Source: DATCMH01 sp036563505
GTDB taxonomy: Bacteria; Pseudomonadota; Alphaproteobacteria; Rhizobiales; Beijerinckiaceae
Assembly: GCA_036563505.1 (NCBI GenBank)
Contig: DATCMH010000002.1
Location: 248,001-312,000 of the forward strand
Length of the DNA stretch: 64,000 nt
Reading direction: 5' to 3'
Each line of letters starts with the position of its first letter. Within the stretch, counting starts at the first letter, position 1. Under the pieces are notes generated by a model, which did no database searches, was not told the origin of the DNA, and worked only from the letters and a program-made list of their open reading frames with translations. This document shows positions 15,225-23,588 of the stretch, piece by piece. The translations under genes and the position numbers were made by a program.

Positions 15225-16457
15225 TCAGGACGTGGTTTCGTGAGAAGGAGGCGCGCTCTCCCTCTCCCCTCGCGGGAGAGGGTGGCCTCGCGAAGCGAGG
15301 TCGGGAGAGGGGGGCACCGCAGGCGCTCGCGAAGCGAAGGACGCGGTCGGGAAACCGGCTGCGCCGTGCGCTCCTGGCGGAGCGCTCCCCCTCTCCCGAC
15401 CCTCGCTGACGCGAGGGCCACCCTCCCTCTCTAGGGGGGAGGGAGAGGACGCCGCGAAGCGGTAAGCGGCATCCAAGAGACGCATGGTGTGGAGATCGTG
15501 AGCGACCGAGTAGCCGCCCCGATCGCCCGAGCGTAGCGCGCGGGAAAAGGCCCGCACCTGTTCGGTGAAAGGAGAGGCATCGGAAAAGGGGATCGGCTCC
15601 ACCCGGCCATCCTCGGCGTGGATGAGCGTGAGCTCACCCCCCGCCGTCTGGCCCATGGTGTTCACGGCGACCGCAAGGCCCTTCGTTCCCATCACCTCCA
15701 GACGTCGCCGCGGCAGGGCATCCGGGCAATTGTAGGCGACGTGGAGCTGGGCGAGCGCTCCGCTCTGCGTGCGGGCCATCAGGAGAGCGCCGTCGTCGAC
15801 CGCGTAGTCCTGCGCCTTGGCCTGGGTGAAGGCCGCGACCTGAGCGAGAGGCTCGCCGAGGAGGAAGGAGACGAGGTCGAGCCCGTGGGGCGCCAGGTCC
15901 ATCAGCGCGCCGCCGCCAGCCTTGGCCTGATCGATGCGCCAGTTCTCCTGGCCGGCGCAGGCGCTCCAGCGGCTGTCGAGCCAGCAGGCGTAGACGATGC
16001 GGACCGCCGTCACGGTGCCAAGGCGGCCGGCGGCGATGAGATCGCGCAAGGCACGGTGGGCCGGGTGGTGGCGCTGGTCGAAGGCCGTACCGTAGAGGAT
16101 GCCGGAGCGCTCCACGGCCGCCGCCATGGCCTCGGCGTCGCGAAGCTGCGCCGCCATCGGCTTCTCGCACAGCACGGGCTTGCCCGCGCTGGCCGCCGCC
16201 TCCACCGCCCCGCGGTGCAGGTGGTTGGGCGTCGCGACGTAGATCGCGTCCAATGCCGGATCGGCGAGGAAGGCCGCCAGATCGTCGTAAGCCGCGATCC
16301 CGGCGCGCTCGGCCTTCTCCCGCGCCACCGCGCCGGGATCGCAAATTGCGACGAGTCGGTCGCCAGCCTCGCGCACCGCCGGCGCGAAATAGTCGCGCGC
16401 CACCCAGCCGAAGCCGACGACGCCCCATCCGATCGGCCAATCGCTCATCGCCGTCAC
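15225..16457 (-). CDS. Gfo/Idh/MocA-family oxidoreductase with repeat-derived C-terminal tail
   Basis: NAD(P)-dependent sugar or cyclitol dehydrogenase, 410 aa. The N-terminal Rossmann fold has GWGVVGFGWVARDYF, then IYVATPNHLH and the hallmark VLCEKPMA. The C-terminal Gfo/Idh domain follows (GGGALMDLAPHGLDLVSFLL, with the expected His). Relatives include myo-inositol 2-dehydrogenase, which fits the Ino1-containing operon. Start is GTG at 16457 (GTGA overlap with the methyltransferase stop) or ATG at 16448. The last 75 or so residues (about 336-410, SPSPLEREGG onward, Pro/Arg/Ser-rich) are encoded by a palindromic repeat and are not part of the enzyme fold. Confidence 0.9.
   Translation of the reverse strand: MTAMSDWPIGWGVVGFGWVARDYFAPAVREAGDRLVAICDPGAVAREKAERAGIAAYDDLAAFLADPALDAIYVATPNHLHRGAVEAAASAGKPVLCEKPMAAQLRDAEAMAAAVERSGILYGTAFDQRHHPAHRALRDLIAAGRLGTVTAVRIVYACWLDSRWSACAGQENWRIDQAKAGGGALMDLAPHGLDLVSFLLGEPLAQVAAFTQAKAQDYAVDDGALLMARTQSGALAQLHVAYNCPDALPRRRLEVMGTKGLAVAVNTMGQTAGGELTLIHAEDGRVEPIPFSDASPFTEQVRAFSRALRSGDRGGYSVAHDLHTMRLLDAAYRFAASSPSPLEREGGPRVSEGRERGSAPPGAHGAAGFPTASFASRAPAVPPSPDLASRGHPLPRGERESAPPSHETTS
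15259..15448. repeat. GC-rich palindromic repeat (copy 4), translated as the tail of the oxidoreductase
   Basis: Contains CCCTCTCCCCTCGCGGGAGA, GGCCTCGCGAAGCGAGGTCG, GACCCTCGCTGACGCGAGGG and an ending CCCTCCCTCTCTAGGGGGGA. It lies within the 3' end of the upstream gene, which reads open through the whole element and stops just after it at 15225, eight bases before the YcaO start. Confidence 0.85.
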
Positions 16458-17617
16458 CAGCGCTCCGGCAGGTCGAGGAGCTCGCGCCGGCGCGCGAACC
16501 CCTCCGTCTCGGGCCCGGCCGAAGCTTGGCGCGGGGCCTGGGTCGTCTCGGGATAGGTGGCTCGCGCGGCGTATTCCTCACGGTAGCGGTCCGACGGCCA
16601 GCGGATGCGGAACGCCTCTCCCTCGTGATGATAGAGAGGGTTGCGCCGCAGCTCCCGCCCGGCCAAGGGCAGGGTGAGCCCGTCGCGCAAGGGCCGGGGC
16701 GCCGGGCGGACGCCGGGGCCGAACACCACGGAGAAGGCCTCGACGCCGCGCAGGTCGGCGGCACGGGCCGGCGCGGGGGCCCGCGTCTCGACCACGGCCC
16801 GCGTCAGCTCGGCGTCGTCGTAGACGAGGGCGTCGGGGAACAGCTCGTCGATTTCGTCGGCGCTCATGGCTTTGCCGGCGGAGAAGCCCGGGTTGTCGCG
16901 GTTGTGGATGTGGCTGACGGCGAGCCACCCCTCCTCGCCCGCGGTCTTGCGCAGGCAGGCCAGGATCTCGTCCTTCGGCTCCAGGAAGTAGAAGGCGTCG
17001 TGGCACATGGCGAGGTCGGCAGGCGCGCCCTCGATCACCCAGCCCGCGGCGGCGTCAAAGCAGACGAGTTGCGCCTTGGGGCCGAGAACCCAGTGGCGCG
17101 CCACCCAGAGCTTGGAAAACACCACGTCGCCGCCCGCGACCCGGAAGTCGCGAAGCTGCAGCTCGCGCAGGTAATGGCCGATGCCGCAGGCGAGCTCGAA
17201 CACACATTTGGGCGTGTTCCAGTGCGCCTCGAGCAGAGCCAGCCCCGCGACGAAGGTCGGGTCGCTCCAGCGGTGGAGGAAGTAGTCGCCCACGCGGCCC
17301 CAGCCCAACGCATCCACGGCGCTGCGAAGGTTCCACGCGTCGCGGTGGCGGACGAGGTCGCGCAGCTTCTCAGGGTCGGCCGGCGGGCCCTGCCACCAAT
17401 CGTCCTGGTCGGCGAGGAGCACGACCGTCGCGTCCTCCACGTCGCCGGCATCGAGAGCCGCCAGCGCCCGCTGGACGAGCGCCTCGCGCCCGACCCGGAG
17501 ATAGGGGATCTTGTCGATCACGGGCCAGCGCTCGCCGCCGGAGCCCGCGAGTGAATGCGGGCCGTCCCGCTCCAGCCGGGCACCCGTCACCGGCGAGAGA
17601 AGCGGAAACGGGATCAC
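16454..17617 (-). CDS. SAM-dependent methyltransferase (class I)
   Basis: A 387-aa protein with a Rossmann-type methyltransferase core: CVFELACGIGHYLREL (motif I, residues about 139-154), then VAGGDVVFSKLWVARHW and DLAMCHDAFYFLEP (motif IV-like). About 110 residues precede the core and a roughly 120-residue tail follows. The beginning (PFPLLSPVTGARLERDG) resembles the substrate-recognition start of Trm112-like or sugar methyltransferases, but no zinc cysteines are present. GTG start at 17617 overlaps the HD gene stop (GTGA). Probably methylates an oxygen or nitrogen of the pathway intermediate; substrate unknown. Confidence 0.82.
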   Translation of the reverse strand: MIPFPLLSPVTGARLERDGPHSLAGSGGERWPVIDKIPYLRVGREALVQRALAALDAGDVEDATVVLLADQDDWWQGPPADPEKLRDLVRHRDAWNLRSAVDALGWGRVGDYFLHRWSDPTFVAGLALLEAHWNTPKCVFELACGIGHYLRELQLRDFRVAGGDVVFSKLWVARHWVLGPKAQLVCFDAAAGWVIEGAPADLAMCHDAFYFLEPKDEILACLRKTAGEEGWLAVSHIHNRDNPGFSAGKAMSADEIDELFPDALVYDDAELTRAVVETRAPAPARAADLRGVEAFSVVFGPGVRPAPRPLRDGLTLPLAGRELRRNPLYHHEGEAFRIRWPSDRYREEYAARATYPETTQAPRQASAGPETEGFARRRELLDLPERW

Positions 17618-18552
17618 GGCAGGCGCATCTCCGCCAGCACCCGGTCGTGGAAGCCCTTCACCGGCCCGTCATGGACGAGCTCCATGTCCCCGAGCACGGT
17701 GTCCATGGTCAGCGTCGCGGCCTTGAGGTGCTGCGCGATCTGGAGGACGCGGTCGATCACGTCGGCGGCGTGAAAGGCTTCGCCCTCCGCCGTTTCGGCG
17801 TCGGGCAGCACCGCACGGGCGTCCTCGACCGTCCGGCGCAGACCGGGGTCGAGCTGCGCCAGGGAATGGGCCGTGGCGCGCTCCATGACGGGGCCGAGAT
17901 GATCGCCGAGCAGCATCTCGCCCGTGAAGCCTGAGTCCGGCATCAGGGCGTTATGCAGGTGATGCGCGAGGCCGGCGAGGAACACCCGCGTCGGATCGGC
18001 CCCGTAGGCCGGAGCGATGACGACCCCGTAGACGGCCACCATGAGGCAATGCTCGGCGTGGTTCTCGGGCGGCTCGAGCATAATGCGCGGGCGGCCCGGG
18101 CAGGTCACGCCGGCGCGGGGCTGCGTGGCCAGCAAGTCGACGAACGCCGGAAGCGGGCCGGAGGGAAGCTCGGCGCATAGGGCGTCCGACAGGCGCGCCC
18201 GCAAAGCCGCATCGATGGGGCCGGCCACCTCGGCAAGGCTCGCGCGCAAGGTCGCGAGCGCCTCGTCCGGGGCTAAGCCGAGGACGGCGAGCGCCTCCCG
18301 GTCGAGGTCGCCGAGACGCGCCGCAGCGAGGGTCTTCGCGGTGATCGCTTCCATGACGAGGGACGGGTCGGCCCCGCCGGTCAGCGCGGCCCAGGCCTCG
18401 CGGAAGAGCCGCTCAGCAGTGGAGCCGCTCCGGCCGGCCGAGCGGATGCGTTTCAGGTCGCCGAGCTCGATGAGGAGGTCGCGCGCCGCGAGCGGCGCCC
18501 GCGCGACGCCGCGGGCGGGATCGGCCCCGCCCGCCAGGGCGGCGGCCGGCAT
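17614..18552 (-). CDS. HD-domain protein (putative phosphohydrolase)
   Basis: A 312-aa protein whose central part carries an HD-like metal site: ENHAEHCLMVAVYG at about 163-176, then GLAHHLHNALMPDSGF at about 194-209, where the second position is HH instead of HD but an Asp follows, and a later helix EGEAFHAADVIDRVLQ. The N-terminal 130 residues are helical, Ala-rich and not recognised. HD proteins are usually phosphohydrolases, so it could remove the phosphate from inositol phosphate or a glycosylated product, a step still without an assigned enzyme in mycothiol synthesis. That role is inference. The ATG overlaps the ino1 stop (ATGA). Confidence 0.7.
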   Translation of the reverse strand: MPAAALAGGADPARGVARAPLAARDLLIELGDLKRIRSAGRSGSTAERLFREAWAALTGGADPSLVMEAITAKTLAAARLGDLDREALAVLGLAPDEALATLRASLAEVAGPIDAALRARLSDALCAELPSGPLPAFVDLLATQPRAGVTCPGRPRIMLEPPENHAEHCLMVAVYGVVIAPAYGADPTRVFLAGLAHHLHNALMPDSGFTGEMLLGDHLGPVMERATAHSLAQLDPGLRRTVEDARAVLPDAETAEGEAFHAADVIDRVLQIAQHLKAATLTMDTVLGDMELVHDGPVKGFHDRVLAEMRLP

Positions 18553-19742
18553 CAGTTCCGGCCCAGCCAGTCGAGCAGCATCGTCTCCTGCGCGTGGAAG
18601 GCGTGCTCCGGCCCGTGTCCGTTCTTCACCATCGGCGCCTTGAAGAACACCGAGAGCTGCTCCTGCACGCCGCCCTCGCCGCGTTTCTTGGCCAGATCCA
18701 TCACCCGGGCGATCTCGATGACGAGAGGCGCGGCGAGGATCGAGTCCTTGCAGAGGAAGTTGACCTTGATCTGCATGCGCTGGCCGAGGAAGCCGGTGAC
18801 GTCGATGTTGTCCCAGGCTTCCTTGTCGTCGCCGCGGGGGCGGTAGTAGCGGATGTCGACGAGGTGATCCTCGACCGGGTAGCCGAGGATCTGCTCCAGC
18901 ACGCAGCCCTTCGTGTTGAGCTTGGACTGGAGCGAGTCCTTGTCGTTGAGGGCCAGGCCGTCGCGGTTGCCGAGGATGTTGGTCGAGAACCAGCCGTCGA
19001 CGTGGAGCGCCCGCGATTTGAAGGCCGGCGCCAGAACCGTCTTGATGAAGGTCTGGCCCGTCTTGCCGTCCTTGCCGCAGAGCGGAACCTGGTTCTCGCG
19101 GGCGAGCTGCATCAGGGCCGGCACGTCGGCGGCGACGCTCGGCGTGAAGTTGGCATAGGGAACGCCCTCGGCGATCGCCGCGTAGGCGTAGAGCATGGCG
19201 GGCGAGATCGACTCGTCGCTGGCATCGAGCCCGCGCTCGAAGGCTTCCGGGCTCTGGAGCGCGGCCGCGTCCATGTCGGGCCAGCGCTCGGTGGAGGCGA
19301 GGTTGACGACCACGACGTCGTCGACCTTCGCCTCGCGGCGGAAGCGCTTGAGGTCATCCGCGATCACCGCCACCGCTTCGCGGTGATCCTTGGCGACGAT
19401 GCGGTTCACGCCGTCGATGTTCTTGCAGAACTTGGCCGAGCCGACGGCCGGCCAGGGCTTGATGCCCTTGAGGCTCGCGGCTCCGCCCTCGAGCTGGTCC
19501 CGGGTGAGGACGCCATGGGTGCGCGCAGCCGAGTCCAGGTCGTCGCCGTTGAGGTCCCAGCCGCCGAAGACGAGGTCCTTGTAGCCGGCCATGCCCGGCA
19601 CCGATACGTCGGCCAGGGGCAGGCCGTCGTGGCGGTTCGAGCCCGACTTGATCATTTCGATGCCGGCGATGGCCGTGGTGGCCACCGCTCCGCCCATGCC
19701 GACGATCGCGACGCCGACACGGCGGCCCATCTGCTGTTCCAT
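18552..19742 (-). CDS. ino1: Inositol-3-phosphate synthase
   Basis: NAD-dependent isomerase that converts glucose 6-phosphate to 1L-myo-inositol 1-(3-)phosphate in the cytoplasm; 396 aa, the short bacterial/actinobacterial form. Motifs are VAIVGMGGAVATTAIAG (NAD binding), WDLNGDDLD, VVVVNLASTE, LCGKDGKTGQT at 221-231, STNILGNRDG at 253-262 and NFLCKDSILAAPL near 333-345, which hold the catalytic lysines and aspartate. It is the first gene of the operon, with AAGGTAGG nine bases or so upstream of the ATG and a 377-bp upstream gap shared with a divergent sensor kinase. Inositol synthesis de novo is uncommon in proteobacteria, so a dedicated downstream product is likely. Confidence 0.93.
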   Translation of the reverse strand: MEQQMGRRVGVAIVGMGGAVATTAIAGIEMIKSGSNRHDGLPLADVSVPGMAGYKDLVFGGWDLNGDDLDSAARTHGVLTRDQLEGGAASLKGIKPWPAVGSAKFCKNIDGVNRIVAKDHREAVAVIADDLKRFRREAKVDDVVVVNLASTERWPDMDAAALQSPEAFERGLDASDESISPAMLYAYAAIAEGVPYANFTPSVAADVPALMQLARENQVPLCGKDGKTGQTFIKTVLAPAFKSRALHVDGWFSTNILGNRDGLALNDKDSLQSKLNTKGCVLEQILGYPVEDHLVDIRYYRPRGDDKEAWDNIDVTGFLGQRMQIKVNFLCKDSILAAPLVIEIARVMDLAKKRGEGGVQEQLSVFFKAPMVKNGHGPEHAFHAQETMLLDWLGRN

Positions 19743-20119
19743 GAGAATCCTACCTTGCGGGTCTGACGACGGCGGCCTTCATCGCATGCGATTTTCTCAT
19801 CGCGCGACTTGGAGCCCTGTCCCGCCCTCGCCCAATGTTCAGCTTACGGGCTGGTTCCGTACCGATAACTGAGGCCGGCGTCGAGAGCGTCAAGCCTGCC
19901 GAACCGAAGTGCCTCGCAGACATGGGTGAATCTCGACACGGTGTGACAGGTTGTCCGACGAGCCTCCCAGGCGGCTCCGCGCGCCCCTGAGGGAGGGGCA
20001 GGCGGAACTCGTTTCGCGCGGGAGGCGTTCGCGTTGGATGACCTGAAAGGCAACAGGTACGCTCAAGTTCTGGGCTCGAACGCCTGAATAGCGCCTGAAC
20101 ATCGAGGACAGCGGCGATT
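19743..20119. promoter_or_regulatory. Divergent intergenic region (ino1 operon / sensor kinase)
   Basis: 377 bp without a supported gene. It must carry the promoters for both the inositol operon (minus) and the kinase (plus). I see no convincing sigma-70 boxes, palindromic repeat or long hairpin; a short ATCGCATGCGAT palindrome at about 19781-19792 lies close to the ino1 start and could be an operator. Assignment is by position only. Confidence 0.4.
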
Positions 20120-21910
20120 ATGGCCTCGGCCGCGAAGGAGGAGGTTGGGACGGGGCGGGCGCGCGGGGCGGGCCGCCGGGACGCCCATGCCACCCCCGTC
20201 GCGGAGGCTCGGGCCGCTCCTCTCGGGCGTCTCTACCTCCTCGCGGCCGCCGTTCTCGCGGCTCTCGTTCCCCTCGTGCTCCTCGCCGGTCTCTGGGTGC
20301 GCTCCGAGCTCGCCCGGGAGAGGCGCGAGATCGAGGAAGTCGCGCAGGCCGGGGCAGCGACGTTGGCGCAGCAGGTCGAGACCACCCTGCGCCAGCAGAT
20401 CTCGGTGCTCCAGGCCATCGCCGCCCTGCCGAGCCTCGACGGACCGGACCTGACCGCCTTTCACAGCGACGCGCGGCGCATGCTCGAGGCGATGCCTCGG
20501 TGGCAGGCGCTGGCCCTCGTCGAGGCCGAGACCGGCGAGCAGGTGGCCAACACGTCCCGTCCCATCGGTTCGGTTCTGCCCCCAACGGCCGCGCCCGACG
20601 TCGTCCGCGAGGTGGCGCGCACGGGCCGGGTCGCGATCCACACGCGCCCGCCCGTTCAGGGTGCGGTCTCGGTCTCGGCGGAGCGTATGGTCATCCTCTA
20701 CGCGCCCGTGCGTCGGGACGGAGTCATCCGGCACGTCGTCGGGGCCGGCATGCGGGCCCAAACGCTCCAGGAATTCGCTGAAGCCGGAGCGGAGCGCGGC
20801 CGCCTCCTGACCCTTATCGTGGACGAGACCGGACGCGTGCTGGCGCGCTCGCAGGCGCCCGAGCGCTACGTCGGCAAACCCGTCGCTGAGGCGCTCGGCC
20901 TCAAGGCGCAGGCGCGCACCCAGGGCCTTGTCTCGGCGGCCGGTCTCGACGGTCAGAGCGCACCGACCGCGTTCCGGCATCTTCCCGTCAGCAATTGGCT
21001 CGTCGTCGCGGAAAGTGATCCGCGAGCGATCACCGACCTGTCGCGGCGTTCGGCGGGCGCTGTCGCGGCAGCTGGCGCGTTAGCTCTGACGCTCGCCGGC
21101 GTGCTCGGCGTCTTTCTCTTTCACAGCGTCGCGCAGCAGCGCCTCACCCAGGAACGGCTCTCGGCCTCACAGGCTCTCGGCGACCTCGACGCCCGTCTCC
21201 TGCGCACGACGCAGCAGGCCCTCTCGGAGCAGCAGAAGGCAGCGTCCGAGCGCGACGTCATGCTGCGGGAGATCTTCCACCGCGTGAAGAACAACCTGCA
21301 GATCGTGCAAAGCTTGCTGCGCCTCGGCGGGCGCGATCTGACGCCGGAGCAGCGCGGCCCCTTCGAGAGCGCGATCCGGCGCATCGGCGCCATGTCGCGC
21401 GTCCATACCCTGCTCTACACCTCCTCCGACCTGTCCTCGATCGATCTCGGCGAGTATCTGGAGGGCTTGGTCAGCGAACTCGGCGAGGCGTTCGAGGCGC
21501 CGGCGCGCGGGATCGCGGTGGAGCTCGACGCGGCGCCCCTACGGGTCAATCTGGATGCGGCGGTGCCTCTCGCCTTCATCGCCGTGGAGCTTCTCACCAA
21601 CGCCCTGACCCACGCCTTCCCCGAGCGGAGCGGCGGGACGGCGCGGGTGACCGTGCGCCAGGAAGGAAACGAGGGCGTCCTCACCGTCAGCGATGACGGG
21701 ATCGGTCTTTCTCCGGACGCCCCACGGCGGCTCGGATTGACCATCACCGAGCGTTTGACGCAGCAGATCGGCGGGCGCATCGAACGTCCGGAACCCGGCC
21801 GCTCGGCGACGCGGATCGTCTTTCCCTTGAGCAGTCCCACCCCCGTCCCCGTCCCCGAACCTCGCCTCGTGCCCGGCGCTTTGGGGGAGCGGCCGGAGTC
21901 CGGGGCTTGA
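20120..21910 (+). CDS. Membrane sensor histidine kinase (HisKA_2/HATPase_c)
   Basis: A 596-aa sensor kinase. A first membrane helix (about residues 36-62), a periplasmic cache-like sensor (about 63-320) and a second membrane helix (about 325-348) precede the kinase part. The phosphoacceptor motif is REIFHRVKNNLQIVQSLLRL, of the HisKA_2 type common in alphaproteobacteria, and the ATPase domain has the N box AVELLTNALTHAFPE and the G box SDDGIGLSPD. No response-regulator gene is adjacent, so its partner is elsewhere. Its placement opposite ino1 may be fortuitous or may point to control of that operon. Confidence 0.9.
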   Translation: MASAAKEEVGTGRARGAGRRDAHATPVAEARAAPLGRLYLLAAAVLAALVPLVLLAGLWVRSELARERREIEEVAQAGAATLAQQVETTLRQQISVLQAIAALPSLDGPDLTAFHSDARRMLEAMPRWQALALVEAETGEQVANTSRPIGSVLPPTAAPDVVREVARTGRVAIHTRPPVQGAVSVSAERMVILYAPVRRDGVIRHVVGAGMRAQTLQEFAEAGAERGRLLTLIVDETGRVLARSQAPERYVGKPVAEALGLKAQARTQGLVSAAGLDGQSAPTAFRHLPVSNWLVVAESDPRAITDLSRRSAGAVAAAGALALTLAGVLGVFLFHSVAQQRLTQERLSASQALGDLDARLLRTTQQALSEQQKAASERDVMLREIFHRVKNNLQIVQSLLRLGGRDLTPEQRGPFESAIRRIGAMSRVHTLLYTSSDLSSIDLGEYLEGLVSELGEAFEAPARGIAVELDAAPLRVNLDAAVPLAFIAVELLTNALTHAFPERSGGTARVTVRQEGNEGVLTVSDDGIGLSPDAPRRLGLTITERLTQQIGGRIERPEPGRSATRIVFPLSSPTPVPVPEPRLVPGALGERPESGA

Positions 21911-22014
21911 TGGCCGGGCTCGTGGGAACCATATGAGCCTCACGGGCGCCGCATCGGGGCCCGCGCGGGTGCCGCAGGGGCCCGCTCTGCCGAAGTGCCT
22001 CCAGGGCTTCGATT

Positions 22015-22449
22015 ATGTCGCGTCAATCGCCGTTCGGGCATCCCTTCCTTCTGGGCTTCGACGAGATCGAGCAGGCCCTCGACCGCGTCGCCAAGGGCGC
22101 GAGCGACGGGTATCCGCCCTACAACATCGAGCGCTTGGCCCGCACCGCGGACGAGCCGGACCGCCTCAGGATCACGCTGGCGGTCGCCGGTTTCACCCGC
22201 GACCAGCTGGAAATCACGCTCGAGGAGAGCCAGCTCGTCATTCGAGGTCGCCAGACCGACGACAAGACGCGGCACTACCTTCACCGCGGCATCGCCGCCC
22301 GGCAGTTCCAGCGCACCTTCCTCCTCGCCGAAGGCATGGAGGTTCTGGGCGCGGACCTCTCGAACGGACTTCTCTCGATCGATCTCGCCCGGCCGGAGCC
22401 GGAGCGCATTGTGCGCAAGATCGACATCGCCTCGCGGCCGAAAAGCTGA
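22015..22449 (+). CDS. Small heat-shock protein (Hsp20/IbpA family)
   Basis: ATP-independent holdase chaperone, 144 aa. The N-terminus (MSRQSPFGHPFLLGFDEIEQ) matches alphaproteobacterial IbpA-like proteins, and an alpha-crystallin domain spans about residues 38-135, including LAVAGFTRDQLEITLEESQL and the closing GLLSIDLARPEPE. It is followed 53 bp later by a DUF1150 gene, a very common pair in Hyphomicrobiales. Regulation by sigma-32 or a ROSE element is usual in the group, but the 104 bp upstream show no structure I can assign with confidence. Confidence 0.93.
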   Translation: MSRQSPFGHPFLLGFDEIEQALDRVAKGASDGYPPYNIERLARTADEPDRLRITLAVAGFTRDQLEITLEESQLVIRGRQTDDKTRHYLHRGIAARQFQRTFLLAEGMEVLGADLSNGLLSIDLARPEPERIVRKIDIASRPKS

Positions 22450-22502
22450 TCGCCGAACGCCGCGACATCCCCCGCTCGTCTCGTTTTTAGTGGAGAGCGT
22501 TC

Positions 22503-22751
22503 ATGACCGACCACATGCCTTACGATCCCACCACCTTCGCCACGCTTGGCGACGGCGAGGTCGCCTACGTCAAGCCGATGCGCTCGGACGAGGTCTCGCG
22601 CCTCTTTCCGCAAGCGCCGGAACTCGCCCCTGGCCTCGACCTCTTCGCCCTGATCTCGGCGAACGGCACTCCGATCCTGGTGACCGACTCCCGCGACGCG
22701 GCGGTCGCCAACGCCTGGGCGAACGACCTCGAGACCGTCAGCCTCCACTGA
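22503..22751 (+). CDS. DUF1150 family protein
   Basis: An 82-aa protein of the DUF1150 family, which is almost always found next to small heat-shock genes in alphaproteobacteria. The core GDGEVAYVKPMRSDEVSRLF and the C-terminal VTDSRDAAVANAWANDL are the recognisable parts. The ribosome binding site GGAGAG lies eight bases before the ATG. Function is unknown; by context it belongs to the stress response. Its 3' end overlaps the convergent hydrolase gene by 14 bp. Confidence 0.9.
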   Translation: MTDHMPYDPTTFATLGDGEVAYVKPMRSDEVSRLFPQAPELAPGLDLFALISANGTPILVTDSRDAAVANAWANDLETVSLH

Positions 22752-23517
22752 CCGTCGCGGTCGCCCCTTCGACGGCCGCGATCAGGCGGTCGATATCCTG
22801 CGGGCGGGAGAGCCGGTGATCGCCGTCTTTGACGAGCGTCATCGCGACCTCGTCGCCCGGCAGCTGCTCCATGAGGCGCATGGCATGCGTCCAGGGCACG
22901 TCGGGGTCCTCCATCCCCTGCAGGATGTGAACCGGGCAGCCGGTCTCGATCGGCCCGTCGAGCAGGAGATGGTGTCGGCCGTCCTCAATCAGCGCCCGAG
23001 TAATCGGATACGGCTCGAGGGAGTAGAGCGAGGGCCGAAGCCACTGACCCTCCTCAAGGATCGCGCGACGGGCTGCCTCGTCGAGGCTCGCCCACATGAG
23101 GCGCTCCGTGAAGTCGGGCGCCGGGGCGATCAGGACGAGGGAGGCCGGCGCGACCGGGCTCATCCTCGCCCGCAGCGCGCGGGTGGCAAGAAGCGCGATC
23201 CAGCCGCCCATGGACGAGCCGACGAGGATCGGCGGGGCGGTGACGAACCGTTCGATGACCGCGAGCGCGTCTTCGAGCCAGCGCGAGATCGTGCCCTCCT
23301 CGAACCGTCCCTCCGACTCGCCGTGGCCCGAGTAGTCGAAGCGCACGAAGGCGCGTCCTTGGCCAGCCGCCCAGGCATCGAGCGCCTCGGCCTTGGTAGC
23401 GCGCATGTCCGAGCGAAAGCCGCCGAGCCAGACGATGGGCGGGCCTTCTCCCGGGCGCGCCAGCACGGCCAAGCGCCGGCGCTCGCCGCCCTCCCCGGCC
23501 TCGATCGACTGCAGCAT
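22738..23517 (-). CDS. Alpha/beta hydrolase
   Basis: A 259-aa serine hydrolase. The catalytic serine lies in the elbow ILVGSSMGGWIAL, the acid in HILQGMEDPDVPW and the histidine in KDGDHRLSR. The oxyanion-side segment IVWLGGFRSDMRATKA and the RFDYSGHGESEG segment match the ABHD10-like bacterial hydrolase group, which includes thioesterases and esterases. No signal peptide is visible, so it should be cytoplasmic. It is a single gene, convergent with DUF1150 and divergent from the glycosyltransferase at 23589. Natural substrate unknown. Confidence 0.88.
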   Translation of the reverse strand: MLQSIEAGEGGERRRLAVLARPGEGPPIVWLGGFRSDMRATKAEALDAWAAGQGRAFVRFDYSGHGESEGRFEEGTISRWLEDALAVIERFVTAPPILVGSSMGGWIALLATRALRARMSPVAPASLVLIAPAPDFTERLMWASLDEAARRAILEEGQWLRPSLYSLEPYPITRALIEDGRHHLLLDGPIETGCPVHILQGMEDPDVPWTHAMRLMEQLPGDEVAMTLVKDGDHRLSRPQDIDRLIAAVEGATATVSGG

Positions 23518-23588
23518 TGGTTAACCGTTCCTAAACCGATGACCCGACATCATGGCGGGCGTGATTCTCTGGCTGGATCTTTAGACCC

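Noticed and set aside
17614..18552. Myo-inositol oxygenase, given an HD-fold protein next to ino1
   Set aside because: Length is similar but the conserved MIOX motifs are not present; only the general HD metal-site pattern is seen.
12860..19742. An Ebo/EDE-type cluster (ino1-like gene plus TIM-barrel protein)
   Set aside because: No EboA, UbiA-type prenyltransferase, TatD hydrolase or dehydroquinate-synthase-like gene is present, so the resemblance is only superficial.
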